Of a stretch of DNA of 64,000 nt, positions 43,886 through 52,834 are shown one piece after another (position 1 is the stretch's first letter; each line of letters opens with the position of its first letter). Source of the stretch: Sphingobium psychrophilum. Lineage in GTDB: Bacteria; Pseudomonadota; Alphaproteobacteria; Sphingomonadales; Sphingomonadaceae. The position numbers and the translations under genes are program-made. The notes under the pieces are model-generated. The model did no database searches, was not told the DNA's origin, and saw only the letters and a list, made by a program, of their open reading frames with translations. The stretch is from the NCBI RefSeq assembly GCF_012927105.1, contig NZ_JABBFV010000024.1:1-64000 (forward strand). The letters are read 5' to 3'.

Positions 43886-44515
43886 CTATCGATCCGCGCC
43901 GAGGCCCAGTGCGCGGGCGGCCAGCGCGGCCTGGGTACGGTTCTGCACGCCCAGCTTGGCGAGGATCGTGGTCATATGGGATTTGATGGTTGATTCCGCC
44001 ACGCCTAGATCAAAAGCGATCTGCTTGTTCAGCCGTCCGTCGAGCACGCCCAGCAGGACGCGCAACTGGGTAGGGGTGAGCGCGGCCACCTTGTCAGCCA
44101 TGTCGTCCGTTTCGACTGCGGACAGGGGGGCGGGGCTGTTGCCGTCGAGCGCCGCGGCGATCGCTTCCTCCATGACCGACAGAGGCTGGTCCTTGCCAAT
44201 GAAGCCGACCGCGCCATAACGGCGGGCTTCGGGCGAGGCGACCTGCGCCTCTGCGCTAGAGATGACGAGGATGGGAACGGACGGGCGTTCGGCATGGAGC
44301 AGGGCGACGCCGGAGAAGCCCGCCGATCCCGGCATTTTCAGGTCGAGCAGGATGAGCAGCAAGTCGCTGGTTGCGCCTGCCGCCTGGACCGCACGGTCCA
44401 GCGTGGCCGCTTCGATGATGCGGGCGTGGGGCGCGACAGATTCCACCGCCATGACCAGGGCGTGACGAAAGAGCGGATGATCGTCCGCCACCAAAATGGT
44501 GCCCTGTGTCGTCAG
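43886..44515 (-). CDS. crbR: LuxR/NarL-type response regulator, CrbR-like
   Basis: A receiver domain (ILVADDHPLFRHAL with the acidic pocket, LLLILLDLKMPG with the phospho-acceptor Asp, and the switch Lys in VGFIGKDQPL) is followed by a LuxR helix-turn-helix (LTPTQLRVLLGVLDGRLNKQIAFDLGVAESTIKSHM). The start is a problem: no ATG is available. A CTG at 44515 is 7 bases after AGGAG and gives a normal receiver N-terminus (209 residues); TTG 44593, TTG 44494 and GTG 44491 are alternatives. It is convergent with the kinase gene and co-directional with acs, 88 bases downstream of that gene's stop. Confidence 0.82.
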   Translation of the reverse strand: MTTQGTILVADDHPLFRHALVMAVESVAPHARIIEAATLDRAVQAAGATSDLLLILLDLKMPGSAGFSGVALLHAERPSVPILVISSAEAQVASPEARRYGAVGFIGKDQPLSVMEEAIAAALDGNSPAPLSAVETDDMADKVAALTPTQLRVLLGVLDGRLNKQIAFDLGVAESTIKSHMTTILAKLGVQNRTQAALAARALGLGADR

Positions 44516-44603
44516 CGTCGCGCTCCTCTCCGGGCGGCAATCTGGCCGGTCTGTCGCCAGCTTGGAATAGGGACTTGCCCGTAGGCCGGGCAAGTCCTTT
44601 CGA

Positions 44604-46547
44604 TCACGCGCTGGCGAGTTGGCTATCGGCGATCAGCTTTTCGACCACGGACGGATCGGCCAGCGTCGAAATGTCGCCGAGCGCGCCGGTTTCGCCTTCC
44701 GCGATCTTACGCAGGATGCGGCGCATGATCTTGCCCGATCGGGTCTTGGGCAGGCCCGGCGCGAACTGGATGATGTCTGGCGTGGCGATCGGGCCGATTT
44801 CGTTGCGGACCCAGGCGACCAGCTGCTTGCGCAAGTCGTCCGACGGCTCCTCGTTCGCGTTGAGCGTTACATAGGCATAGATGCCCTGGCCCTTGATCGG
44901 GTGGGGCATGCCGACGACCGCGGCTTCGGCGACCTTGGCATGTGCGACCAGCGCGCTTTCAACTTCGGCGGTGCCCATGCGGTGACCCGACACGTTGATG
45001 ACGTCATCGACCCGGCCGGTGATCCAATAATAGCCGTCGGCGTCGCGGCGGGCGCCGTCCCCGGTGAAATAGCGGCCGGGATAGGTGGTGAAATAGGTCT
45101 GGAAGAAGCGCGCATGGTCGCCATAGACGGTGCGCATCTGACCCGGCCAGCTTTTGGCGATGCAGAGATTGCCTTCTGTCGCGCCGTCCAGTTCCTGTCC
45201 TTCGGCATCGACCAGCAGGGGGTGGACGCCAAATAGCGGCAAGGTGGCGGAGCCGGGCTTGAGATCGGTCGCGCCGGGCAGGGGCGCGATCAGGATACCA
45301 CCGGTTTCCGTCTGCCACCAGGTATCGACGATCGGGCAGCGGCCATCGCCCACGATGCGGTGATACCATTCCCAGGCTTCGGGATTGATCGGTTCGCCCA
45401 CGCTGCCCAGGATGCGGAGCGACGCGCGGCTGGCGGCCTGCACATAGGCGTCGCCTTCGCGCATCAGGGCGCGGAGCGCGGTGGGCGCGGTGTAGAAGAT
45501 CGATACGTTCCACTTGTCGCACACCTGCCAGAAGCGGCTGTGGTCGGGATAGTTGGGGACGCCTTCGAACATCAAGGTCGTCGCGCCATTGGCGAGCGGG
45601 CCGTAGACGACGTAGCTGTGCCCGGTTACCCAGCCGATGTCGGCAGTGCACCAATAGACCTCGCCAGGGCGATAGTCGAACACATGCTCATGGGTCATCG
45701 ACGCCCAGAGCAGATAGCCGCCGGTGCTGTGCAATACTCCCTTGGGCGTGCCGGTGGAGCCGGAGGTATAGAGGATGAAGAGCGGGTCTTCAGCGCCCAT
45801 GGCTTGCGGCGCATAGTCGGTGGCGGCGGCGTCACGGGCCGGGCCGTAGAAAAGGTCGCGGCCGGCCACCATAGCGACGTCGGCGCCGGTGCGCTGGACG
45901 ACGATGACCTTTTCTACCGAACTGCAATGGTCGAGCGCGGCATCGACATTGGCCTTGAGCGGCACCCGTTTGCCACCGCGCAGCCCTTCGTCGGCGGTGA
46001 CGACGATGCGGGAGTCGCAGTCACGAATGCGGCTGGCGAGGCTGTCGGGGGAGAAGCCGGCGAAGACGATCGAATGGACCGCACCGATGCGGGTGCAGGC
46101 GAGCATGGCGAAGGCGGCTTCGGGAATCATCGGCAGATAGAGGGTGACCCGGTCGCCGCGCTGCACGCCATGGCTTTTGAGGACATTGGCGAAGCGGCAG
46201 ACTTCCTCATGCAGCTGGGCGTAGGTGATGACGCGGCTGTCGGCGGGATCATCCCCTTCCCAGATGATCGCGGGCTGATCGCCGCGGGTCGCCAGATGAC
46301 GGTCGATACAGTTGGCACTGACATTGAGCTGACCGTCGGCGAACCAGCTTATGCCGAAATCTGCTTCGTTGAAGCTGCTTTCATCAACCTTCGTGAAGGG
46401 GGTGATCCAGTCGAGCCGCTGCGCCTGTTGCCGCCAGAATGTATCGGGATCGGAGGCGGCCAGCGCATGCATGGCTGCGGCGGTCGAGGCGGTGATGCGG
46501 GCGTCGGCGGCCAGGGCGGCGGGGACGGGATACAGGGCTTCGCTCAT
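44604..46547 (-). CDS. acs: Acetyl-CoA synthetase
   Basis: A 647-residue AMP-forming acetate:CoA ligase, the usual length. Seen: FILYTSGSTGTPKGV (P-loop), VDTWWQTETGG (substrate tunnel and A5 motif), YWITGRVDDVINVSGHR and the C-terminal KTRSGKIMRRILRK with the lysine that is regulated by acetylation. It activates scavenged acetate for the TCA cycle and glyoxylate shunt. It is divergent from a porin-transporter pair with 190 bases between and is likely under CrbR control. Confidence 0.95.
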   Translation of the reverse strand: MSEALYPVPAALAADARITASTAAAMHALAASDPDTFWRQQAQRLDWITPFTKVDESSFNEADFGISWFADGQLNVSANCIDRHLATRGDQPAIIWEGDDPADSRVITYAQLHEEVCRFANVLKSHGVQRGDRVTLYLPMIPEAAFAMLACTRIGAVHSIVFAGFSPDSLASRIRDCDSRIVVTADEGLRGGKRVPLKANVDAALDHCSSVEKVIVVQRTGADVAMVAGRDLFYGPARDAAATDYAPQAMGAEDPLFILYTSGSTGTPKGVLHSTGGYLLWASMTHEHVFDYRPGEVYWCTADIGWVTGHSYVVYGPLANGATTLMFEGVPNYPDHSRFWQVCDKWNVSIFYTAPTALRALMREGDAYVQAASRASLRILGSVGEPINPEAWEWYHRIVGDGRCPIVDTWWQTETGGILIAPLPGATDLKPGSATLPLFGVHPLLVDAEGQELDGATEGNLCIAKSWPGQMRTVYGDHARFFQTYFTTYPGRYFTGDGARRDADGYYWITGRVDDVINVSGHRMGTAEVESALVAHAKVAEAAVVGMPHPIKGQGIYAYVTLNANEEPSDDLRKQLVAWVRNEIGPIATPDIIQFAPGLPKTRSGKIMRRILRKIAEGETGALGDISTLADPSVVEKLIADSQLASA

Positions 46548-46737
46548 TTGGTGAGAACCTCTCCAAGCTCTTTCGACCTTAGCGTAACGCATGCAGGCGG
46601 GGGCGGCATCCTCGACCAAAGTCGGGTGCCCTTCCGACCATGGTCCGCCTTCTCCCCGCCCCTGTATCCTCCGCATGATGCAGCCATGGTTTGATCGCCA
46701 CCAACCCCGCACAGACGGGTCGATCGGCGGGAGAGGA
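46548..46737. promoter_or_regulatory. Divergent promoter region between acs and the porin gene
   Basis: A 190-base intergenic region holding promoters for both directions. GACCATGGTC (46636-46645) is a perfect 10-bp palindrome, and CGACC-AAA-GTCGG lies just upstream; both are candidate CrbR or other operator sites. I cannot identify -35/-10 boxes with confidence. Confidence 0.45.
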
Positions 46738-48138
46738 ATGATGATGCGAACCCTGACGGCGCAGACGCCAAATAGCAGATACTGGCGGCGCAGCGTGGCG
46801 ATCGGCGCGATGGCCGTGGCGATGAGCGCCGCGCCCGGCGCTGTAGCGCAGACACAGCGCGAAGCGGAGTTGGAAGCGCGGCTCAACCAACTGGAAGCTG
46901 CCGTATCGGCGTTGAAAAGCGAATTGACGCAGGCGCGCAGCGAACAGCAGGCGTCAACCCAGATAGTCCAAAAGGCCGACAGCCGCGTTGCCGCGCTGGA
47001 GGCCAAGCCAGCCGCCGAGGGCTTCAAGGTCGGAGCGACCACATTCAAGCTGGGCGGATTCGTCAAGGTAGTGGGCAGCGCCACCCGCTATGACGATGGC
47101 GTGGTGCCGGGCGGATCGTTGGGCAAGGAGTTCTACCTGCCGCAACAGATACCGGTTGGCGGCGGCAGCAGCCGCGACATCATCGGCCATGCGCGGCAGA
47201 CGCGACTGGCGTTCAGCACCTCTACGCCGCTGGGCGGCCAGGAGGTCAAGAGCGTGGTCGAGTTCGACTTCGCACTGGCCGCCGCGCCGCTCGGCGCACA
47301 GCGCGCGACCAATCCCTATACGCCGACCTTCCGCCGGGGCTTCATCAGCTATGGCAACTGGCTGGTAGGGCAGGAATGGACCACGTTCCAGAACCCCAAT
47401 CATTTCCCCGAAACCACGGATTTCGTCGGGCCGATGGATGGCGCGATCTTCGTTCGGCAGATGATGGTGCAATATCGGCAGCCGCTGTCGGCCGACTGGA
47501 GCCTGTATCTGGCGGCGGAAAATCCGCAGACCGAGACGATCGGCACGACGTCGGCCGCGCTGGAAGATAATGACAGCGACCGGATGCCCGACCTGGTCGC
47601 CAAGCTGGCCTATAAGGGCGAGGCGGGCGAAATGCACATCGCCGGCCTGTATCGCAAGCTGTCCATCCATGGCGACGGGTTTGGCGACACGGCGAACGGA
47701 TGGGGCATAAGCGCGGCGGGCAAGGTGCCGTTCGGGCCGCAGGGGCGCCACGACATCCGGTTCAGCGCGACCTATGGTCAGGGCATGGGGCGCTATTTTA
47801 CGGTCGGTTTCGTGCCTGACGCGATCTATGATCCCGCGATCGGCGACCGGCTCTATATCGTGGACAATTTCGCCGGGTTTGCGGCCATCAAGCTGGGCTG
47901 GACCGATACGATACGATCCACCGTCATGGCGGCCTATCAAAAGGCCTGGTATCCCGATGCGATAGCCCTGCCGGATCTGGCCAATGTCGCGGCCTACAGC
48001 GTTGCGGGCAATATTTTCTGGTCGCCGGTCAAGCAACTGGATCTGGGGATCGAGTATCGCCATGGTCAGCGCGAAGTCGCCAGTGGCTTAAAAGGCGAGA
48101 TAGACCGCCTGGAAATGGCCGCTAAATTCACGTTTTAA
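46738..48138 (+). CDS. Outer-membrane porin with coiled-coil N-terminus, DcaP-like
   Basis: About 466 residues. After a signal peptide (SVAIGAMAVAMSAAPGAVAQ) comes a heptad-type coiled coil (EAELEARLNQLEAAVSALKSEL, residues about 45-80) that would trimerise the protein in the periplasm, then a barrel starting FKLGGFVKVVGSATRYDD and ending MAAKFTF with terminal Phe. DcaP-like porins of this layout pass negatively charged substrates such as dicarboxylates. Three ATG codons in a row (46738-46746) follow GGGAGAGGA; the true start may be 46741. Followed after 12 bases by the transporter gene. Confidence 0.82.
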   Translation: MMMRTLTAQTPNSRYWRRSVAIGAMAVAMSAAPGAVAQTQREAELEARLNQLEAAVSALKSELTQARSEQQASTQIVQKADSRVAALEAKPAAEGFKVGATTFKLGGFVKVVGSATRYDDGVVPGGSLGKEFYLPQQIPVGGGSSRDIIGHARQTRLAFSTSTPLGGQEVKSVVEFDFALAAAPLGAQRATNPYTPTFRRGFISYGNWLVGQEWTTFQNPNHFPETTDFVGPMDGAIFVRQMMVQYRQPLSADWSLYLAAENPQTETIGTTSAALEDNDSDRMPDLVAKLAYKGEAGEMHIAGLYRKLSIHGDGFGDTANGWGISAAGKVPFGPQGRHDIRFSATYGQGMGRYFTVGFVPDAIYDPAIGDRLYIVDNFAGFAAIKLGWTDTIRSTVMAAYQKAWYPDAIALPDLANVAAYSVAGNIFWSPVKQLDLGIEYRHGQREVASGLKGEIDRLEMAAKFTF

Positions 48139-48150
48139 GGGAGAGGGCAG

Positions 48151-49821
48151 ATGGCGACAACATATGAAGACGGCCGGCCAAAGCATAGCGTGACGGGGCA
48201 GAACGAGAAACTCGTCATTGCCGCGTCGTCGCTGGGCACGGTGTTCGAATGGTATGATTTCTATCTTTACGGCCTGCTGGCGACCTATATTTCCGCACAA
48301 TTTTTTTCGGGCGTGAACGAGACGACGGGGTTCATCTTTGCCCTCGCCGCCTTTGCCGCCGGTTTTGCGGTGCGGCCGTTCGGCGCGATCGTGTTCGGGC
48401 GGATCGGCGACATGGTGGGGCGCAAGAATACGTTTCTGGTGACCATGGGCATCATGGGCCTGTCGACCTTCGCGGTGGGCGTGCTGCCCAACTATGCCAG
48501 CATCGGCGTGGCTGCGCCGGTCATCCTGCTGGTCCTGCGCCTGGCGCAAGGCCTGGCGCTGGGTGGCGAATATGGCGGGGCGGCGACCTATGTCGCGGAA
48601 CATGCGCCGGAGGGCAAACGCGGCCTTTATACCAGCTGGATTCAGACGACGGCGACCTTTGGGCTGTTCGCGGCGCTGCTGGTCGTTATCGGATTTCGGT
48701 ACGGGCTGGGCGAGGAAGCATTTGCCGCATGGGGTTGGCGTTTGCCGTTCCTGATTTCGATCCTGCTGCTGGGCGTATCGATGTGGATCCGGTTGCAGCT
48801 CAACGAAAGCCCTGTCTTCCAGAAGATGAAGGATGAGGGCACGACGTCCAAGGCACCGCTGACTGAGGCGTTCGGCAAATGGGGCAATCTGCGTTGGGTC
48901 ATCATCGCACTGCTCGGCGCGGTCATGGGGCAGGCGGTAGTCTGGTATGCCGGGCAATTCTATGCGCTGTTCTTCCTGGAAAAGACACTGCGGGTGGATG
49001 GCGCGACGGCCAATATCCTGATCGCCATCGCGCTGGCGCTGGCAACGCCCTTCTTCGTCTTCTTCGGCTGGCTGTCCGACAAGATCGGCCGCAAGCCGAT
49101 CATCCTGGGCGGCTGCGCCCTTGCGGCGATGACCTACTTCCCGTTGTTCGGGGCGCTGACCAATGCCGCCAACCCGGCGCTGGCGGCGGCGCAGGCCTCC
49201 GCGCCTGTGACGATCGTCGCCCATGGCGAGGAATGTTCGTTCCAGTTCGATCCGGTCGGCAAGAACAAGTTCGACCGGTCGAGCTGCGACGTCGCCAAGA
49301 CCTTCATGGCCAAGACCGGCGTCAGCTATGACAATGTCGAGGCCGCAGCCGGCACGCCGGCGGTGGTCAGGATCGGCGCTGCCAGCTTTACCGCGCCCAA
49401 TGCCGCGACGCTGGCGGGGGCAGACAAGACGGCGGCGATCGCCACCTATCAGGATCAGTTGAAGGCGGGGCTGGCGCAAGCAGGCTATCCGGCCAAGGCG
49501 GACACGGCGAAGATCAACAAGGTCGCGGTCGTGGCGATCCTGTGGGCGCTCGCGATGCTGGTGACGATGGTCTATGGTCCTATCGCGGCGATGCTGGTGG
49601 AACTCTTCCCCAGCCGCATCCGCTATACGTCGATGTCGCTGCCCTATCATATCGGCAATGGCTGGTTCGGCGGGTTCCTGCCCACCACCGCCTTCGCCAT
49701 GGTGGCGGCGACCGGGAACATCTATTATGGCCTGTGGTATCCGGTGGTCATCGCGGCGGCGACGGTGGTCATCGGGCTGCTGTTCCTGCCGGAGACGTTC
49801 CGCCGCAATATTGACGACTGA
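48151..49821 (+). CDS. MFS transporter of the metabolite:H+ symporter (MHS) family
   Basis: A 556-residue inner-membrane protein with 12 helices in the MHS layout: SSLGTVFEWYDFYLYG at the start, AFAAGFAVRPFGAIVFGRIGD, LRLAQGLALGGEYGGAATYVAEHAPEGKRG, and LFPSRIRYTSMSLPYHIGNGWFGG. Between about residues 336 and 453 there is an extra soluble segment with two cysteines, C362 and C379, that lie 17 apart. It pairs with the porin upstream. Substrate is probably a carboxylate such as acetate, given the divergent acs and CrbSR; not proven by sequence. Confidence 0.85.
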   Translation: MATTYEDGRPKHSVTGQNEKLVIAASSLGTVFEWYDFYLYGLLATYISAQFFSGVNETTGFIFALAAFAAGFAVRPFGAIVFGRIGDMVGRKNTFLVTMGIMGLSTFAVGVLPNYASIGVAAPVILLVLRLAQGLALGGEYGGAATYVAEHAPEGKRGLYTSWIQTTATFGLFAALLVVIGFRYGLGEEAFAAWGWRLPFLISILLLGVSMWIRLQLNESPVFQKMKDEGTTSKAPLTEAFGKWGNLRWVIIALLGAVMGQAVVWYAGQFYALFFLEKTLRVDGATANILIAIALALATPFFVFFGWLSDKIGRKPIILGGCALAAMTYFPLFGALTNAANPALAAAQASAPVTIVAHGEECSFQFDPVGKNKFDRSSCDVAKTFMAKTGVSYDNVEAAAGTPAVVRIGAASFTAPNAATLAGADKTAAIATYQDQLKAGLAQAGYPAKADTAKINKVAVVAILWALAMLVTMVYGPIAAMLVELFPSRIRYTSMSLPYHIGNGWFGGFLPTTAFAMVAATGNIYYGLWYPVVIAAATVVIGLLFLPETFRRNIDD

Positions 49822-49847
49822 GACGGCGAGTTGGACAATTAAAATGG

Positions 49848-49884
49848 AAAAGGCGGCATCGTCGGATGCCGCCTTTTTGTTTTT
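49848..49884. terminator. Rho-independent terminator between the MHS transporter and ligI
   Basis: GGCGGCATC (49852-49860), GTCG, GATGCCGCC (49865-49873), then TTTTTGTTTTT. The A-rich 5' flank pairs with the T-run and gives a weaker T-run on the other strand, so it can serve both converging genes. Confidence 0.9.
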
Positions 49885-49895
49885 ATATCAATGGG

Positions 49896-50768
49896 TTATG
49901 CTTCCTCCGGCCAATAGAGCCGCATCGGATTGTCGATCAGCAATTTGCGCTGCAATTCGGCGGTGGGCGCGATGCGGGGGATCATATCAACCAGATGGCC
50001 GTCGTCTGGAATATCGTCCTGCATATTGGGATGCGGCCAGTCGGTGCCCCACAACACGCGGTCCTGATAATCGGCGACCAGCGGCGCGACCGCGTCGGCG
50101 AAGGCGTTCCAGGGATCGCCTGTCGGATCAAGGCGGTCGGGGCAGGTGGCCTTGAACCAGATGTCGTCACGGCTGTCGAGGAAGGCGCGGAACGCCTTCA
50201 TGTCGGCACCGTCCGGCCCCTGGGTCACGTCGGGGCGGCCCATATGGTCGATAACCAGCGGCACCGGAATCGCGTCCATGAAGGGGCGCAATTCCTCCAG
50301 AATGTCGGCTTCGAAATAGATGACGACATGCCAGCCGGCGGGCAGTCGCCTGGCGACGTCGAGGAACTTGTCCCTGGGCGCGTCGTCCACCAGGCGTTTG
50401 AGGAAATTGAAGCGGATGCCGCGGATGCCGCCATCATGCAGGGCGGCGAGATCGGCGTCGGAGATGGCCGGATTGACCACGGCGACGCCGCGCGCTTTTC
50501 CGTTCGCCTTGGCTATGGCGTCCAAAGTCGCGCTATTGTCGGTGCCGTGGCAGCTGGCCTGCACGATGACGTTGCGGGCAAAGCCCAGATGATCGCGCAG
50601 CGCGAACAATTTGTCCGGGCCGGCGTCTTGCGGGAGATATTTCGCCTTCGCGCTGAAAGGGAAGTCCGCCATCGGGCCGAAGACATGGCAATGGGCGTCG
50701 ATCGCGCCAGCGGGTAGCGTGTAGAGCGGTTTGGACGGGGCGCTATGCCATGAGGTGATGCGGGTCAT
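49896..50768 (-). CDS. ligI: 2-pyrone-4,6-dicarboxylate lactonase
   Basis: A 290-residue amidohydrolase-fold enzyme that hydrolyses 2-pyrone-4,6-dicarboxylate to oxalomesaconate in protocatechuate 4,5-cleavage. Seen: GAIDAHCHVFGP at the N-terminus, VQASCHGTDN, IDHMGRPD and VLWGTDWPHPN with the catalytic Asp. The length and motif set match Sphingobium LigI. ATG 50768 (MTRITSWH) is chosen; TTG 50777 is a longer alternative. Transcribed with ligU and ligK away from the regulator. Confidence 0.92.
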   Translation of the reverse strand: MTRITSWHSAPSKPLYTLPAGAIDAHCHVFGPMADFPFSAKAKYLPQDAGPDKLFALRDHLGFARNVIVQASCHGTDNSATLDAIAKANGKARGVAVVNPAISDADLAALHDGGIRGIRFNFLKRLVDDAPRDKFLDVARRLPAGWHVVIYFEADILEELRPFMDAIPVPLVIDHMGRPDVTQGPDGADMKAFRAFLDSRDDIWFKATCPDRLDPTGDPWNAFADAVAPLVADYQDRVLWGTDWPHPNMQDDIPDDGHLVDMIPRIAPTAELQRKLLIDNPMRLYWPEEA

Positions 50769-50779
50769 TGTTTCCAACT

Positions 50780-50852
50780 CCGTTCAGGCTGAGCCATTTG
50801 AAGCCCTGCAATTGTTTAAAGAAAGACCCTTCGACAGGCTCAGGGCGAACGG
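50780..50852. repeat. Palindromic intergenic repeat, TTCGACAGGCTCAG family
   Basis: A degenerate left arm (CCGTTCAGGCTGAGCC, 50780-50795) and a well-preserved right arm (CTTCGACAGGCTCAGGGCGAACGG, to 50852) surround an AT-rich loop. Same family as 16512-16584. It lies between ligU and ligI. Confidence 0.7.
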
Positions 50853-50863
50853 CAATAGTGAGT

Positions 50864-51922
50864 TTACGCGAAGACGACGCCGTCCATCAGCTTGCGCGCG
50901 GTGCGCAGCATGGCGGCGCTGGTGACATTGCCGCTGTCGTCCAGTTCCATGACGCATGTGGTTTCACCGGTCGGATGTTCGACCGAGAGCGTCTTGCGAT
51001 TGCCGTCGGGGATCGAGGCGACCTCGGCGGCGGGCGATCCTTCGACAAGGCAGGCGGTGGCGACGCTGACTGCGCCCAATACGCCGATCGAGGCATGAGC
51101 GCGATGCGGGATGAAGCTGCGCACAGTGACCGCGCCGCCATTGCGGGGCGGAGCGACCAGCATCATCTTGGGCACCGATTTGTCCGTGACATCGCCCAGG
51201 TTCATGCGCTCGCCGACGGCCAGGCGGATCTTTTCGATCCGGGCTTTGAGCGCTGTATCATTGTCCAGCGTATCGCGATCCTCATAGCCGGTGATGCCGA
51301 CATCCTGCGCCTTCATCACCACGCAGGGCATGCCATTGTCGATCAGGGTGACGCGGACGCCCTCCACCTCGTCAAAAGCGTTGCCCGTGGGGAGGAGAGC
51401 GCCGCAGGAGGAGCCGGCGGTGTCGCGAAATTCCAGCGGGATGGGGGCGGCGCTGCCGGGGACGCCGTCGATCCTGGCGTCGCCGTCATAGCAGACTTTG
51501 CCATCGCGGGTTTCGATGGTGGCGATGGCGATCTGGCGGGTATTTTCCATGAAGATGGCGACGCGGGTTTCGTGCGGCTGCGCGGTGACGAGGCCGCGTT
51601 CGATGGCGAAGGGGCCGATGCCCGCAAGGATGTTGCCGCAATTCTGCGCGTCGCTGACCACCGCCTTGTCGACGAAGACCTGGAGGAAGAGATAATCGAC
51701 ATCGACGCCGTCTCGCGCCGATTTCTTCACCACCGCGACCTTGCTGGTGAGCGGGTCGGCGCCGCCCATGCCGTCAATCTGGCGCGGGTCGGGCGAACCC
51801 ATGACGCGCAGCAGGAAGGCATCGCGGGCGGCGGTGTCGGCGGGCAGGTCTTCGGCGAGGAAGTAACCGCCCTTGGAGGTGCCGCCGCGCATCCATAGGA
51901 CGGGGGATTGGGTGATGGTCAT
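50864..51922 (-). CDS. ligU: 4-oxalomesaconate tautomerase
   Basis: A 352-residue PrpF/diaminopimelate-epimerase-fold isomerase that converts keto and enol forms of oxalomesaconate before LigJ acts. Seen: VLWMRGGTSKGGYF at the N-terminus, DGMGGADPLTSKVAVV, SDAQNCGNILAGIGPFAIE, and SFIPHRAHASIGVLGAVSVATA. These are the typical blocks of LigU/PrpF. ATG 51922 has GGAG 7 bases upstream. Between ligK and ligI in the downstream arm of the lig locus. Confidence 0.9.
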   Translation of the reverse strand: MTITQSPVLWMRGGTSKGGYFLAEDLPADTAARDAFLLRVMGSPDPRQIDGMGGADPLTSKVAVVKKSARDGVDVDYLFLQVFVDKAVVSDAQNCGNILAGIGPFAIERGLVTAQPHETRVAIFMENTRQIAIATIETRDGKVCYDGDARIDGVPGSAAPIPLEFRDTAGSSCGALLPTGNAFDEVEGVRVTLIDNGMPCVVMKAQDVGITGYEDRDTLDNDTALKARIEKIRLAVGERMNLGDVTDKSVPKMMLVAPPRNGGAVTVRSFIPHRAHASIGVLGAVSVATACLVEGSPAAEVASIPDGNRKTLSVEHPTGETTCVMELDDSGNVTSAAMLRTARKLMDGVVFA

Positions 51923-51948
51923 AAGCAAACTCCGGTTCCGCCCTTGTT

Positions 51949-52033
51949 GTGCTCCCGCGAAGGCGGGAGTCCAGTGCAGACGGTCGATCGATCATGCGAC
52001 GGCAGGACTGGATTCCCGCCTGCGCGGGAACAC
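51949..52033. repeat. Palindromic intergenic repeat, GTTCCCGC family
   Basis: Arms 51949-51974 and 52008-52033 are imperfect inverted copies of the element at 17688-17753, with a few base differences and a 33-base loop. It lies between ligK and ligU. Confidence 0.75.
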
Positions 52034-52040
52034 GGTTCCG

Positions 52041-52715
52041 TCAGATATATTTCAGGCCCATTTCTTCCAGGCGCGGGCGCATATTGTAGATGTCGAGGCC
52101 GAGTTCCCCGGCGGCCAGGCGGACGCGCTTGGCTTCTTCAGCGGCTTCGCGCCCTCTCGCCTTTTCCAGCACGGCGGCGGCCTCGGCGCGGGGCACGATG
52201 CACACGCCGTCATCGTCGGCGATCACCACGTCGCCCGGATGGACCAGCGCATTGGCGCAGACGACGGGGACGTTGACCGATCCGATGGTGTTCTTGACCG
52301 TGCCCTGGGCATGGACCGCCTTCGACCAGACGGGGAAGTGCATTTGGGTGAGGTCGCGCACATCGCGCACGCCCGCGTCGATGATGAGGCCGCGGCAGCC
52401 GCGCGCCTGCGCCGAGGTGGCGAGCAGGTCGCCGAAATAGCCGTCGGTGCAGGGGCTGGTGGGGGCAAGGAGGAGGACGTCGCCCTCCTTCAATTGTTCG
52501 ATCGCGACATGGATCATCCAATTGTCGCCGGGCGCGGCGGAGATGGTGACGGCGTTGCCGGCGATGCGCGCGCCAGTGTAGATCGGGCGCATGTACGAGG
52601 CGAGCAGGCCGGTGCGGCCCTGCGCCTCATGCACGGTCGCGACGCCGCATTTGGCGAGACCGTCGACGACGCTAAGGTCCGCCCGTTCAATATTCTGGAC
52701 GACGATGCCGGACAT
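52041..52715 (-). CDS. ligK: 4-carboxy-4-hydroxy-2-oxoadipate aldolase
   Basis: A 224-residue class II pyruvate aldolase of the RraA-like/HMG aldolase family that cleaves 4-carboxy-4-hydroxy-2-oxoadipate to pyruvate and oxaloacetate, the last step of the pathway. Seen: GVATVHEAQGRTGLL, GNAVTISAAPGDNWMIHVA and RGLIIDAGVRDVRDL with the Arg-Asp pair of the active site. AAGGAG precedes ATG 52715. First gene of the arm ligK-ligU-ligI, divergent from the regulator with 143 bases between. Confidence 0.92.
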   Translation of the reverse strand: MSGIVVQNIERADLSVVDGLAKCGVATVHEAQGRTGLLASYMRPIYTGARIAGNAVTISAAPGDNWMIHVAIEQLKEGDVLLLAPTSPCTDGYFGDLLATSAQARGCRGLIIDAGVRDVRDLTQMHFPVWSKAVHAQGTVKNTIGSVNVPVVCANALVHPGDVVIADDDGVCIVPRAEAAAVLEKARGREAAEEAKRVRLAAGELGLDIYNMRPRLEEMGLKYI

Positions 52716-52834
52716 GCTGACCTTCTCCTTGACGATTGCGGCGCACGGACCAAGCGGATGGTCAGGCGGCGCGGGACAGGATGGTGGCTGGACCCGTTCG
52801 GGGGAAAGGGCAAAAAGGAAATCTGGCCAAGCCA

